This document shows positions 17,782 to 26,668 of a stretch of DNA of 64,000 nt, piece by piece. How positions within the stretch are numbered: the stretch's first letter is position 1; each line of letters starts with the position of its first letter. The DNA comes from Gammaproteobacteria bacterium (GTDB lineage: Bacteria > Pseudomonadota > Gammaproteobacteria > Steroidobacterales > GCA-2729495): NCBI GenBank assembly GCA_016874095.1, contig VGVH01000001.1:186001-250000 (forward strand), given 5' to 3'. Below the pieces are notes generated by a model that was not told the origin of the DNA, did not search any database, and worked only from the letters and a program-made list of their open reading frames with translations. Position numbers and translations under genes: made by a program.

Positions 17782-17858
17782 GGGACGCTAACCTTCGGAG
17801 TGATGATAAGGCTACCGAGCCATCAGTCTCGCCGTTACTCCGAAGGTTAGCGTCCCTT
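17780..17858. repeat. Palindromic insertion-like element with perfect 22-bp arms
   Basis: The left arm 17780-17801 (beginning AAGGGACGCTAACCTTCGGA) and right arm 17837-17858 are perfect inverted copies around a 35-nt loop. A pyrimidine-rich tract with T runs (17855-17873) follows on the plus side. The HNH nuclease frame terminates inside the loop and the exonuclease start codon lies in the left arm. The element is non-coding and has no transposase, like a miniature or REP-type mobile palindrome; it may also form a strong RNA hairpin. Confidence 0.85.
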
Positions 17859-18477
17859 TTTCCCCCTTTTTTCCTAGCGATGTGCTCAACCTGGCGTGCA
17901 GCGGGCTCGAGCGCGGGATGTGCGCCAGCAGGAACTCCATCTGGTCGGCGAGCACGCGCCGGCCTTTCAGATAGATGTACTCGGCGTAGGTCGGCGTAAA
18001 GGGCACGGCGATGAGCTGCATGCCGGCGCCCTCGGGGATGCGACCACCCTTGTGGTTGTTGCAACGCCGGCAGGCCGTGACCACGTTAGTCCAGCTGTCG
18101 CGACCGCCCTTGCTGAGCGGCGTCACGTGGTCGCGAGTGAGGTCCCGCGACATGAAGCGGACCCCGCAGTACAGGCACAGGTTGGCGTCGCGTCGAAAGA
18201 GCGTCTTGTTGTTGAGAGGCGGGCAGTAATCCTCGCGCAAGGCGGCGACACCCGGCGTGCGACCGATCGTCGCGATGATCGAGTTCACCTCGACCACGCT
18301 GCGCAGACCCGTCTTCGCGCTGTAGCCGCCGCGCACCTCGAACAGCAGCGAGCCGCAGGCATAGGCGATCTGTGCCTGGGTGTAGAGGCGCACCGTCTCG
18401 CGGAAGTCGATCCACTCGAGCGGCATGCCCGAGGCGTCCGTGCGCAGCACCTGCTGGTTGAGATCGAAGAACGTCAC
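17812..18477 (-). CDS. HNH endonuclease family protein
   Basis: A 221-residue protein with a central HNH module at about residues 100-145: CLYCGVRF, then LTRDHVTPLSKGGRDSW, then CRRCNNHKG. The two CxxC pairs bind zinc and the DHV/N/H residues form the beta-beta-alpha-metal active site. Such small HNH proteins are widespread and may act in DNA repair or restriction; the role is not known here. ATG start at 18477. The last residues (from about GTLTFGV) are encoded by the palindromic element, so the original C-terminus has been replaced. Confidence 0.82.
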   Translation of the reverse strand: MTFFDLNQQVLRTDASGMPLEWIDFRETVRLYTQAQIAYACGSLLFEVRGGYSAKTGLRSVVEVNSIIATIGRTPGVAALREDYCPPLNNKTLFRRDANLCLYCGVRFMSRDLTRDHVTPLSKGGRDSWTNVVTACRRCNNHKGGRIPEGAGMQLIAVPFTPTYAEYIYLKGRRVLADQMEFLLAHIPRSSPLHARLSTSLGKKGEKGTLTFGVTARLMAR

Positions 18478-18593
18478 GCTCCGAATGTTTCAAATCCAGG
18501 GGGAAAAATCAATGATCTGCGCGGCAGGACAGCCGTCCGGGGGCATTTGCTAGACTACGAACCCCCACAGACACCCAGGGACCGAGGCCGGTG

Positions 18594-19487
18594 ATGAGCC
18601 AGTTAGAAGCACAGAAAGCCAAGTTCCGCAGCCAGACCGGCTTCATCGCCGCGCTCGATCAGAGCGGCGGCAGCACACCGAAAGCCCTGCGCCTCTACGG
18701 CATACAGGAGTCGGAATACTCCGGTGACGCGCAGATGATGGATCTCATCCACCGGATGCGCACCCGCATCATCACGACGCCCGCCTTCAGCGGCAACCGT
18801 ATCCTCGGCGCGATCCTGTTCGAGAACACGATGGACCGCGAGATCCTCGGAAAACCGACCGCCGACTACCTCTGGAACGTCAAGCAGGTCGTACCGATCC
18901 TCAAGGTCGACAAGGGCCTTGCCGACGAAGCGAACGGCGTGCAGGTCATGAAGCCCATGCCGGACCTCGACAAGCTCCTGGCCAGGGCGAAGGCCAAGGG
19001 CATCTTCGGCACCAAGATGCGCTCCGTCATCAAGCAGGCGGACGCCGGCGGCATCAAGGCCGTGGTCGACCAGCAGTTCGCCGTTGCAAAGCAGATCATC
19101 GCTGCAGGCCTCGTCCCGATCGTGGAGCCGGAAGTCGACATCAAGTGCCCGGACAAGGCGGGAGCGGAGAACCTGCTGAAGGCCGAGATCCGCTCCCACC
19201 TCGACGCGCTGGCCGAGGGCCAGTTCGTGATGCTGAAGCTCACGCTCCCGGAGAAGGACGACCTGTACGCCGACTTCGTGAAACACCCGCGCGTGCTCAA
19301 GGTGGTCGCGCTCTCTGGCGGCTACTCGCGCGATGAAGCCAACAAGCGCCTGGCACGCCAGCACGGGGTGGTTGCAAGCTTCTCGCGGGCACTGACCGAG
19401 GGTCTCACGGCACAGCAGTCGGACAAGGAATTCGACGCGGCCATCGATCGGGCGATCGAAAGCATCTACCAGGCGTCCAAGACCTGA
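18594..19487 (+). CDS. fda: Fructose-bisphosphate aldolase class I
   Basis: Cleaves fructose-1,6-bisphosphate to triose phosphates using a Schiff-base lysine. The 297-residue sequence closely follows the short bacterial class I type: FIAALDQSGGSTPKAL, FENTMDREILGKPTADYL, FLKVDKGLA-like ILKVDKGLADEANGVQ, IFGTKMRSVI, LVPIVEPEVDIK, FVMLKLTLP and LSGGYSRDEANK. ATG at 18594 is preferred over the GTG directly before it. The stop codon overlaps the putative CTG start of the DUF1838 gene, so the two may be coupled. Confidence 0.92.
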   Translation: MSQLEAQKAKFRSQTGFIAALDQSGGSTPKALRLYGIQESEYSGDAQMMDLIHRMRTRIITTPAFSGNRILGAILFENTMDREILGKPTADYLWNVKQVVPILKVDKGLADEANGVQVMKPMPDLDKLLARAKAKGIFGTKMRSVIKQADAGGIKAVVDQQFAVAKQIIAAGLVPIVEPEVDIKCPDKAGAENLLKAEIRSHLDALAEGQFVMLKLTLPEKDDLYADFVKHPRVLKVVALSGGYSRDEANKRLARQHGVVASFSRALTEGLTAQQSDKEFDAAIDRAIESIYQASKT

Positions 19488-20494
19488 CCACGCGCCGCAT
19501 CTTCCTCGCAGCCCTCGCAGCGGCTGGCGTCGCCAGCCGCTCTGCGCCAGCCGGGGCCGCGACCGAAAGGAAGAGTGCTGCGGGCAAGTTCATGAACCCG
19601 CTGCCCGCCGGATTCAACGCGGGACCGCTCGATCTCACCAGGCCACTCGACAACCAGGTGGCCCTGCTCAAGCTCCAGGCCGATCTCAGCGGCGCACCCG
19701 TCATCGGCATCTTCCCGGGCAAGGCCTGGCTGTGGATACCGGGCGAGGCCAACTACCCGGCATTCGACACCTACGGCGTCGGCGCGAGCCGCCTCGAGTT
19801 CAGCGAGGCCGAGGGTGGCTGGCGGTTCTATCACCGCGAGGCACTGCTGTTCACCGACCCGGCGTCGGGCGAAGTGCTGCAGACCTGGAAGAATCCGGTC
19901 ACGGGGATGGAAGTCGAAGTGATGCACGTGGTGAACGACCCGGTGCAGCGCTTCTACCCGCTGAGCGGTGGCCCCTTCGCGCCACCCTACCCCCACATAG
20001 TCAACGGCGACTACCTCGTCTATCAGCTCGACGTGCTTCGCCCGCCAGCGCCGGGCGCGAACCCGTTGAACCGCAGGGAGTACCCCCTGCATGCGCAGCA
20101 GGATCTCTACCAGACCGGCGAGTTCTGGGCGGTTTCGGGCAGCCTGTCTGCCGTCAACGACCCGATGCGCACGCACGTGCCCAGCCACACCGCCTGGAGC
20201 CGCGTGTCGATGTGGGATCCGTTCATGGAGATGGGCAACCGCCCGGGCCTGGCGATTTACCACAGCCAGGCATTCACCGCGACGAATGGCATCGACGACA
20301 TCCCGCCGAGAATCCGCCGCTGGCTGGAAAAACACCAGCCGCAGTTGCTCGTTGCGCCTTACGCACCGGTGGACTGGGCAGGCGGTCGGCAGGAGAACCG
20401 CTGGACGGCCGCTAAGCGCGTCATCGACCAGCGGCGCAAGGAAGGACGCGCAGTCGGCGAAAGCGTGTTCGGCGTGTTTCCCCCGCGAGAGTAA
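19484..20494 (+). CDS. DUF1838 family protein, probably Tat-exported
   Basis: A DUF1838-type protein of unknown biochemical role; WLWIPGEANYPAFDTYGVG and MWDPFMEMGNRPGLAIYHSQ are recognisable family segments. The first ATG in frame is at 19592, but the frame continues upstream without a stop and encodes TTRRIFLAALAAAGVASRSA, a good twin-arginine signal peptide with an AGAA cleavage region. The only plausible start for it is CTG at 19484, whose TG is part of the aldolase TGA stop (CTGA overlap). The result is a 336-residue periplasmic precursor. The start assignment is inferred. Confidence 0.7.
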   Translation: MTTRRIFLAALAAAGVASRSAPAGAATERKSAAGKFMNPLPAGFNAGPLDLTRPLDNQVALLKLQADLSGAPVIGIFPGKAWLWIPGEANYPAFDTYGVGASRLEFSEAEGGWRFYHREALLFTDPASGEVLQTWKNPVTGMEVEVMHVVNDPVQRFYPLSGGPFAPPYPHIVNGDYLVYQLDVLRPPAPGANPLNRREYPLHAQQDLYQTGEFWAVSGSLSAVNDPMRTHVPSHTAWSRVSMWDPFMEMGNRPGLAIYHSQAFTATNGIDDIPPRIRRWLEKHQPQLLVAPYAPVDWAGGRQENRWTAAKRVIDQRRKEGRAVGESVFGVFPPRE

Positions 20495-20498
20495 TCGC

Positions 20499-21605
20499 TC
20501 AGGGAATGTAGAGATCGCAGGCCCGGCTCATCATCGCCGCGCCGGCAGGGGACTCGCTCCCGGCCACGACCTTCGGCATCCGCCACTGCGCCTCATCGCC
20601 TTCCTGGCACTGGAACACGCAGGTGCCGCCGACCTCGCCGGCATCGTCACGTGCGCTGCAGGTCAGGTCGCTGAACACACCGCCCGATCCCTCGTAGCGG
20701 TTGGCGGCAGCTCGCAGCGCGTCCGATGAAGCGTGGCGCCTGCCGCATTCTTCGGTCGCGCTGTCGATGGTCCAGCCCGAACCCGAATAGTCCTGGCAGA
20801 CCATGGCCTGCGCCGGCGCGAACCAGAAGCGGCAGCTGCCGGCGCGCGACGTCGAACTCGACGGCGCCGCGCATGCCACTTTGGCGCGCGGAAACAGCTC
20901 CTTGTCGCCGCGCTCCGCGCCCGTGATCATCCAGCGGCGCATGGCGGCGAGCGTCACCAGCTTGCAGTGCTGCGTTCCCTGGAAGAAATTCCGCTCGTCG
21001 CGGTTCCAGGCGACGCGAACGGACGGCGCGGTCACGACCAGATCAGGGCCATCGGCACGGATGTAGTCGTCGATGGCGAGCGGCAGCCACTCGCCGCCTG
21101 ACGCCGCGACGTAGTCCGGCGCAAAGCGCAGCGTACGCCCGGCGGCCTGGTAGCGCCGGCGCTCGCCGGGTGTGAGGCTGGCAAGGGCTTCCCGATAGGT
21201 AAGCGCATTGACGTCACCGCAGCTGCGAACGGCGCCATCGAGTTCAAGATCCAGCGTGTCGTTGACGCGGTCGCGATCGACCATCTTGCAGGCGACGTGC
21301 GTGGTGAGTGTCGATTCACCCGCCCGTACTGCGGGGCTGCTGGCGGCGATCACCACCGTGCGCGTCGCCGGCTCGATGCTCATCTGGATGGTGTGGAACC
21401 CGTTGCCCTCGCCGCGCTGGACGCGGACGGCGAATCCGTCGGCAGGCGAAAGGGTCTCCGCATTCACCACGTAGCGCTGCGCGCGCTCGCACAGTGACGC
21501 GTCGTAGGCAGCGACGTCAGCCATTGCTTGCGCGGCAAGCAGTGCTGCGATCAGGCCTATGCCCAAATAATCGATTCCGGTGATCACCGTGATCCGAAAA
21601 TGCAT
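20499..21605 (-). CDS. Secreted Cys-rich protein of unknown function
   Basis: A 368-residue protein with a hydrophobic N-terminus (IDYLGIGLIAALLAAQAMA) consistent with a signal peptide. It contains about 12 cysteines in the exported part, suggesting disulfides in the periplasm. No enzyme motif is recognised. The frame is open to 21647, but MHFRITVITG at 21605 is preferred as a shorter lead to the signal helix. It is convergent with the DUF1838 gene, the two stops being 4 nt apart. Confidence 0.6.
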   Translation of the reverse strand: MHFRITVITGIDYLGIGLIAALLAAQAMADVAAYDASLCERAQRYVVNAETLSPADGFAVRVQRGEGNGFHTIQMSIEPATRTVVIAASSPAVRAGESTLTTHVACKMVDRDRVNDTLDLELDGAVRSCGDVNALTYREALASLTPGERRRYQAAGRTLRFAPDYVAASGGEWLPLAIDDYIRADGPDLVVTAPSVRVAWNRDERNFFQGTQHCKLVTLAAMRRWMITGAERGDKELFPRAKVACAAPSSSTSRAGSCRFWFAPAQAMVCQDYSGSGWTIDSATEECGRRHASSDALRAAANRYEGSGGVFSDLTCSARDDAGEVGGTCVFQCQEGDEAQWRMPKVVAGSESPAGAAMMSRACDLYIP

Positions 21606-21721
21606 TCCTGGAAAACAATCCACGGGTAGGATCGCCGCTAAAGTCACTCTTGTCGACTGGAAAGCGGCGGCCCCCTTTTGTCGCCGTTTTCTCCTGGCGG
21701 TTCCGTGGATAATTCCATCCC

Positions 21722-22981
21722 ATGACCGACCGAGCCGCCGGCTACGTCACCGACATCGGGTATACGCGTGCGTACCACCGGGAGCTGAACCCGCTCGCGA
21801 CGCGCCTCGCCTTCCTGCAGGCCGGCCTCGAGCCGCCGCGGATCGGCACGGCCTGCGAGCTTGGCTTCGGCCAGGGGGTGAGTCTCGCCATCCATGCGGC
21901 AGCGACGCCGATCCGCTGGTGGGGCTGCGACCTCAACGCCGGGCACGTCCGCTTCGCGCGGTCGCTCGACAACGCTTCCGGCGCGGCCTCGACGCTCGTC
22001 GAGGCCACGTTCGGGGAATTCGCCGCGCGCGATGACCTGCCGCTGTTCGATTTCATCGGCCTGCAGGGCGTGCTGAGCTGGGTCTCGGCGGAGAACCGCG
22101 CCGTGATCGCGCGCTTCATCGCCGACCGGCTGGCGCCCGGCGGCGTCGTCTACACCAGCAGCAATACGCTCGCCGTCTGGGCCGACATGCTGCCGCTGCG
22201 GGAACTGATGGCGGACATCGCCCTGAGCGGCTCGACCGGCGGGACAGCCGAGCGCATCGGGGAGGCGCTGGCGCTGACGAGCCGCATCATCGACACGCAC
22301 CCGCTGCCGGCACGAACCCTGCCCGGGCTCGCCGCCCGCCATGCACGGCTGCTCGACGCCGATCGGCGCTACCTCGCCCACGAGTACTTCAACCGCGACT
22401 GGCATCCCTTCGCGTGGCCGGAACTCCGGGATCTGTTAGCGTCAGCCGGCCTGCGACACGCCTGCCCGGCGCAACTGAGCGATCAGCTCGATGTGCTCAA
22501 CCTCACGGCGGCGCAGCGGCTGCTGCTCGCGGAACTCACCGGCACCGGCCTGCGCGAGACGGTGCGCGAGTTCCTGGCGGCGCCCTCCGTGCGGCGGGAC
22601 TACTGGGTACGTTCAGAAAATCCACTGTCGGGCGCTGCTTCGCGAGCTGCCTGGGAGGAGACGCGAATCGTGCTGACAACCAGGCGCGACGACCTGCCCG
22701 AGGTCGTGAGCGGTCGCTGCGGCGAGCTGCGGCTGACCAGCGAGGCGCACGCGATGCTGGTGGACGCGCTCGCCGATGGCCGGTCGCGGGTGCTCGGCGA
22801 CCTGTCCGCAGCGGCTGCATTCGATCTCGCCGCCGCCGGCCATCTGGCCATCGCGCAGAGCGACGAAGCCATCGAGCGCTGCTCGGCGCGCGCCGACCGA
22901 CTCAACAAGGCGCTCGACGCGCTGGATGATGAGAATGCGGTCATGGCGCGCGCGAATGCCGTTACCGGCGGCGCGGCGTAG
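21722..22981 (+). CDS. Class I SAM methyltransferase with methyltransferase regulatory domain
   Basis: A 419-residue protein. The N-terminal half is a Rossmann methyltransferase: GYTRAYHRELNPLATRLAFL, then ACELGFGQGVSLAIHAAA (SAM-binding glycine motif), WWGCDLNAGHVRFAR and FDFIGLQGVLSWVSAENR. The C-terminal half (about 220-400), with HEYFNRDWHPFAW and AQLSDQLDVLNLT, resembles the methyltransferase regulatory domain found in a bacterial family of unknown substrate. ATG start at 21722, divergent from the Cys-rich secreted protein. Confidence 0.8.
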   Translation: MTDRAAGYVTDIGYTRAYHRELNPLATRLAFLQAGLEPPRIGTACELGFGQGVSLAIHAAATPIRWWGCDLNAGHVRFARSLDNASGAASTLVEATFGEFAARDDLPLFDFIGLQGVLSWVSAENRAVIARFIADRLAPGGVVYTSSNTLAVWADMLPLRELMADIALSGSTGGTAERIGEALALTSRIIDTHPLPARTLPGLAARHARLLDADRRYLAHEYFNRDWHPFAWPELRDLLASAGLRHACPAQLSDQLDVLNLTAAQRLLLAELTGTGLRETVREFLAAPSVRRDYWVRSENPLSGAASRAAWEETRIVLTTRRDDLPEVVSGRCGELRLTSEAHAMLVDALADGRSRVLGDLSAAAAFDLAAAGHLAIAQSDEAIERCSARADRLNKALDALDDENAVMARANAVTGGAA

Positions 22982-23013
22982 AATCGCATCCGGCACCACG
23001 CGATGGGACTGTC

Positions 23014-23907
23014 ATGAACCAGCAACGATCCATCCGGAACATCCTGATAGCGCTGGTCATCTGCGCTGCGATCGCGGGCCTGTCCGGCGGCTGCAGCAGC
23101 GACGAGCCTGAGGCGGGGTCTTCGATCAACGTCGGGAAGAAGGATGCGCAGTCCGAGCAGGGCGATGCAACGACCGCAGCCGACCCGGGCGCGGCAGTCG
23201 CGCTCAACAACATCGATCTCGGCGCCTGCCTGCGCGCCATGCAGGGCGAGGAAACCGGTGTCGAATGCCCCGGATTCATTGCCAGCGGCCTGCCTGACCT
23301 GGACAAGAAGTGCAGTGAGGCTGGCGGTACGCTTGAGCCCCGCCGGGAACCCGTCGGTTGGACGATCGAACTAGATGGCAGCGGCGAGCGCGAGGCACTG
23401 ATCGATCTCGCCGAGAATTTCTACTGCAGCGGCGCACCGGCGGTGTTCTCCTGTGGTAGCCAGGGATGTCCCTTGCCGATCTACGCCAAGCTCGGCGAAG
23501 ATTGGTTTTTGCTCGGCGCGGTGAACCCCGGCGACGCGCTGAACATCGAAGTCCTGCCTGCTGTGCAAGGCCAGCCCTACCGCGAACTGCGCGGCGGCTG
23601 CAACGGCCAGCGGCCGTGTGACGAGCTCACGCACTACAGCTGGCAGGGCGGCTACTACGACCGCAGGGCGATAGAAGTCCGTGGCCACTGGGTCGAAGTG
23701 ATGCCCGGCGGAATGAGATTGCTCGCGGCCGACACCGCGTTGCGCGCCGCGCCGGCAGAGGACGCCGCAACGGTGGACCAGTATCCTGCGGGCCTTCCCA
23801 TGGCTGTCGTCGGCAAGGCGCGCGACGCCGACTACTTCTATGTGTCGCCCTGCACCGCCTGCGCGAGCGGCTTTGTCGCAGCCGCGGGGCTGCAGCCCGA
23901 GGAGTGA
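23014..23907 (+). CDS. Putative lipoprotein with SH3-like C-terminus
   Basis: A 297-residue precursor with a lipobox (LSGGCSSDEP, Cys27), so probably lipid-anchored. The body contains paired cysteines (CSEAGG, YCSGAPAVFSCGSQGCPL, GGCNGQRPC, CTACAS). The last 80 residues have an SH3-like pattern (MRLLAADTALRAAPAEDAATVD ... VVGKARDADYFYVSP) like bacterial SH3_3 domains. No enzyme function is apparent. It follows the methyltransferase gene by 32 nt and may be co-transcribed. Confidence 0.65.
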   Translation: MNQQRSIRNILIALVICAAIAGLSGGCSSDEPEAGSSINVGKKDAQSEQGDATTAADPGAAVALNNIDLGACLRAMQGEETGVECPGFIASGLPDLDKKCSEAGGTLEPRREPVGWTIELDGSGEREALIDLAENFYCSGAPAVFSCGSQGCPLPIYAKLGEDWFLLGAVNPGDALNIEVLPAVQGQPYRELRGGCNGQRPCDELTHYSWQGGYYDRRAIEVRGHWVEVMPGGMRLLAADTALRAAPAEDAATVDQYPAGLPMAVVGKARDADYFYVSPCTACASGFVAAAGLQPEE

Positions 23908-23911
23908 AGCG

Positions 23912-24391
23912 TCAGCGCTGAAAAAAGCGCTGCAGCCCGAACCAACGCCCGGAATCCCACTTCATCATCATGAACGCGAGCAGGAAGAACGGGATCAGCG
24001 AAGCGTCGTAGTACCCGCCGATGGCCAGGTTGACGAGGATGAAGAACGCCACGCCGGCAGCCCAGCGTGTCGTGAACCCCAGCAGCAGCGCGATCCCGAC
24101 GTACAACTCGCCAGCCGTCATGACGAGCGCGACCGGCTTGTAGAGCGGGATCGCGAATTTCTGCAGGTACATAACCGCGAAACTGTCGGGGTGCATTTCC
24201 GTCAGCCGGTCGCGGAAGATGCGCTCGAGCATGTCGCTCGTGAGCCAGTCCTTGCGGATCTTGTTGGTCCCGGCCGCGAGCCAGAACAGGCCGAACAGCG
24301 TGCGCAGCAGGAGATGCAGCACGATGCCGGCGAACCTGAGCGGCTGCTCGCGCAGGAACGACCAGCGCCAGACCTCCGGCATGCCGCTCAT
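23912..24391 (-). CDS. DoxX-like integral membrane protein
   Basis: A 159-residue protein with about four membrane helices. LHLLLRTLFGLFWLAAGTNKIRKDW near the N-terminus and VMTAGELYVGIALLLGFTTRWAA in the middle are DoxX-family features. The family is linked to redox or membrane stress functions; the specific role is unknown. Its ATG overlaps the stop of the upstream secreted protein (ATGA), so the two form a two-gene operon. Confidence 0.75.
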   Translation of the reverse strand: MSGMPEVWRWSFLREQPLRFAGIVLHLLLRTLFGLFWLAAGTNKIRKDWLTSDMLERIFRDRLTEMHPDSFAVMYLQKFAIPLYKPVALVMTAGELYVGIALLLGFTTRWAAGVAFFILVNLAIGGYYDASLIPFFLLAFMMMKWDSGRWFGLQRFFQR

Positions 24392-24942
24392 GGACCCGCC
24401 CCCTTCGGCGCGCGGGCCGCGATGACGTCGAGCGTGTCCCAGAGCGCCAGCCGCGAACAGTAGCCGAGCGACTCGCCCGTTTCAGCGCGTCGCCAGCGAC
24501 GATTTACGCGATCGATCTCGCGACCGTCGTCGAAGGATAAGAGCCCCGGATCGAGCGACAACCGCAGCATCCGCTCCTGCCCCGCCGGCCAGTTCCCGCC
24601 GCTGACGTCGTATACCGACACGGGCCGCTCATGACCGCCCACCAGCGGCGCGTCGGTGAAGTGGGTGATGAACCATTCCCAGATCGTCGACACCTGCGAC
24701 CAGAAGGTGCGCGTATGCATGAGGTACAGCGTGAAGTCGCCCGACGCCGGCACGGCATCCTCCGCGGGCGGCGACTCGCCCGCCTGGCAGACGACGGCGA
24801 TCTCGCACATGGTGCAGACCTCGCCGAACTGGCCGACGAGAAAGTAGTCCTTGAAGCGGGGGTCGTTGACCTGGGCATATGCCGGCGGGGCCAGCAACAG
24901 CAGGATCAACGCAAAGCGCCGCGGCATATCGTTGCGCAACAT
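24388..24942 (-). CDS. Secreted protein of unknown function
   Basis: A 184-residue precursor with a signal peptide (RRFALILLLLAPPAYA, cleavage after AYA). The mature part has CTMCEIAVVCQAG near its N-terminus and aromatic segments (FWSQVSTIWEWFITHFTD). I do not recognise a family. ATG at 24942 or at 24927 (MPRRFA) could start it. It is coupled by overlap to the DoxX gene and divergent from the first peptide-binding protein. Confidence 0.6.
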   Translation of the reverse strand: MLRNDMPRRFALILLLLAPPAYAQVNDPRFKDYFLVGQFGEVCTMCEIAVVCQAGESPPAEDAVPASGDFTLYLMHTRTFWSQVSTIWEWFITHFTDAPLVGGHERPVSVYDVSGGNWPAGQERMLRLSLDPGLLSFDDGREIDRVNRRWRRAETGESLGYCSRLALWDTLDVIAARAPKGAGP

Positions 24943-25081
24943 GACGCAACTATAACTCGGCCGACTGCGGCAGGTTGTCGCAACCGGCGGCTTTATTCGC
25001 GCTTTGGCGGTCAGGGGTATACCCGCGGCCCGCGCAACCGACGAGAATCCACCCTCGTCCCCAGGCAAGCATCGGGCGCGT

Positions 25082-26668
25082 ATGACAACCCTGCATCGAC
25101 TGGCAGCCATCGTCTCGATGGCCACATTGTTGCTTCCGCTGGGCGGCACTGCCGCGCCGAACGCCATTCACCGCACGGCGATGGCCGAACCGCCGTCGCT
25201 CGATCCCACGCTGGGGTCGGCTGGACCGGCGGCGCCGGTCCTGTCGGACCTGGTCGAGGGCCTGCTCGCGCGCACCAGCGCGATCAAGCCGGCAGCCGCG
25301 TCGGCGGAGCGCTGGGAGGCCAGCGCCGATAACCGCACCTGGACGTTCCGGCTGCGCAACGGGTTGAAGTGGTCGGACGGTACGCCGCTCACGGCCGAGG
25401 ACTTCGTCTACTCGTACCGGCGGCTGCTCACGCCGGCCACGGGGGCGCAGTCGGCAGGACTCTTCTTCGTGATCCGCAATGCCCGCGCCGTTGCGACGGG
25501 CGCGGCGCAGCCCGACACGCTGGGTGTGTCCGCACCCGATCCACGCACCGTCGTGTTCGAGCTCGAGTTTCCTGCACCCTACTTCGCCCAGCTCGTTGCC
25601 AACACACAGGCGGCGCCGGTGCCGCGCCACGTGATAGAAAAGCTGGGCCGTGACTGGGCCCGTCCGGGCACGCTGGTCACCAATGGTCCCTACCAGCTCG
25701 CCGAGCGCGTGCCGCAGAGCCACATCAAGCTGGTGCGCAACCCGCACTACCATGCGGCTGCCGACGTGAAGATCGACGAGGTGTGGTGGTACCCGACGCA
25801 GGACCTCACCACCGCGTTTCGCCGCTTCCGGGCCGGTGAACTCGACGTGGTGCTCAACGTGGCGCCGGACGACGTGAAGTGGATCCGCGCCAATCGCCCT
25901 GAGGCGCTGCACACGGGGCCGATCCACGCCACCTACACGGTGCTGTTCAACACGCAGCGCCCGCCGTTCGACGACGAGCGCGTGCGGCGCGCCTTGTCGC
26001 TCGCCGTGGATCGCGAGGGCATGGCGGACAAGCTGCTCGCCACGGGCGTACGGCCGGCGCTGTCCTGGGTGAGCCCAGGCATCGGCGGCTACCCGGGCGC
26101 ACCCAACCCTGCGCTCAAGGCCCCGCTCAGGAAGCGCCAGGCCGAAGCGCGCAAGCTGCTGGCCGAGGCGGGCTTTGGTCCGGGCAAGCCGCTCGTGTTC
26201 TCCTACCTGTTCGATTCGCAGGAAGAGAACCGCAAGATCGCGGTGGCACTGCAGTCGATGTGGAAGGCGGTCGGTGCCCAGGTCGAACTCGTCAACGCCG
26301 ATTTCGGCGCCGTGATCGGCAAGCTGCGGGCACGGGACTTCTCGGTCGCGCGCTCCTCGACGTTCTCGCTCTACGACGACCCCTTCGCCTACCTGAACCA
26401 GCTCTCCGCCCGCTCGCCCACCAACTGGACCGGCTGGTCGAACCCGCGCTACGACCAGTTGCTCATCGCGGCCAATGCCGCAGCCGATGAAGCCGCGCGA
26501 TTCGAAAGGTTCCAGGAAGCCGAACGGCTCCTGCACCTGGACGAACCCCTGATACCGATCTACTACTACCAGTCGAAACTGCTGCTCGGGCCGCGCGTGG
26601 AGGGCTGGTGGGACGGCGCCATCGGCACGCCGCCGTCGCGTTACCTGTCGATCCGGAGCGCGCCGTGA
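25082..26668 (+). CDS. Peptide ABC transporter substrate-binding protein (OppA/DppA type), copy 1
   Basis: A 528-residue SBP_bac_5 family protein: signal peptide (LAAIVSMATLLLPLGGTAA), the EPPSLDPTLGS opening, NGLKWSDGTPLTAEDFVYSYRRL, GPYQLAERVP and FDDERVRRALSLAVDREGM. It would capture oligopeptides in the periplasm and deliver them to the Opp-like permease encoded on the opposite strand downstream. ATG start at 25082. Its stop overlaps the GTG start of a paralogue, so the two binding proteins are made from one message. Confidence 0.9.
   Translation: MTTLHRLAAIVSMATLLLPLGGTAAPNAIHRTAMAEPPSLDPTLGSAGPAAPVLSDLVEGLLARTSAIKPAAASAERWEASADNRTWTFRLRNGLKWSDGTPLTAEDFVYSYRRLLTPATGAQSAGLFFVIRNARAVATGAAQPDTLGVSAPDPRTVVFELEFPAPYFAQLVANTQAAPVPRHVIEKLGRDWARPGTLVTNGPYQLAERVPQSHIKLVRNPHYHAAADVKIDEVWWYPTQDLTTAFRRFRAGELDVVLNVAPDDVKWIRANRPEALHTGPIHATYTVLFNTQRPPFDDERVRRALSLAVDREGMADKLLATGVRPALSWVSPGIGGYPGAPNPALKAPLRKRQAEARKLLAEAGFGPGKPLVFSYLFDSQEENRKIAVALQSMWKAVGAQVELVNADFGAVIGKLRARDFSVARSSTFSLYDDPFAYLNQLSARSPTNWTGWSNPRYDQLLIAANAAADEAARFERFQEAERLLHLDEPLIPIYYYQSKLLLGPRVEGWWDGAIGTPPSRYLSIRSAP

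Noticed and set aside
21704-21712. GTGGATAAT as a DnaA box before the methyltransferase gene
   Set aside because: A lone 9-mer with one mismatch, expected by chance in 64 kb, and no neighbours.
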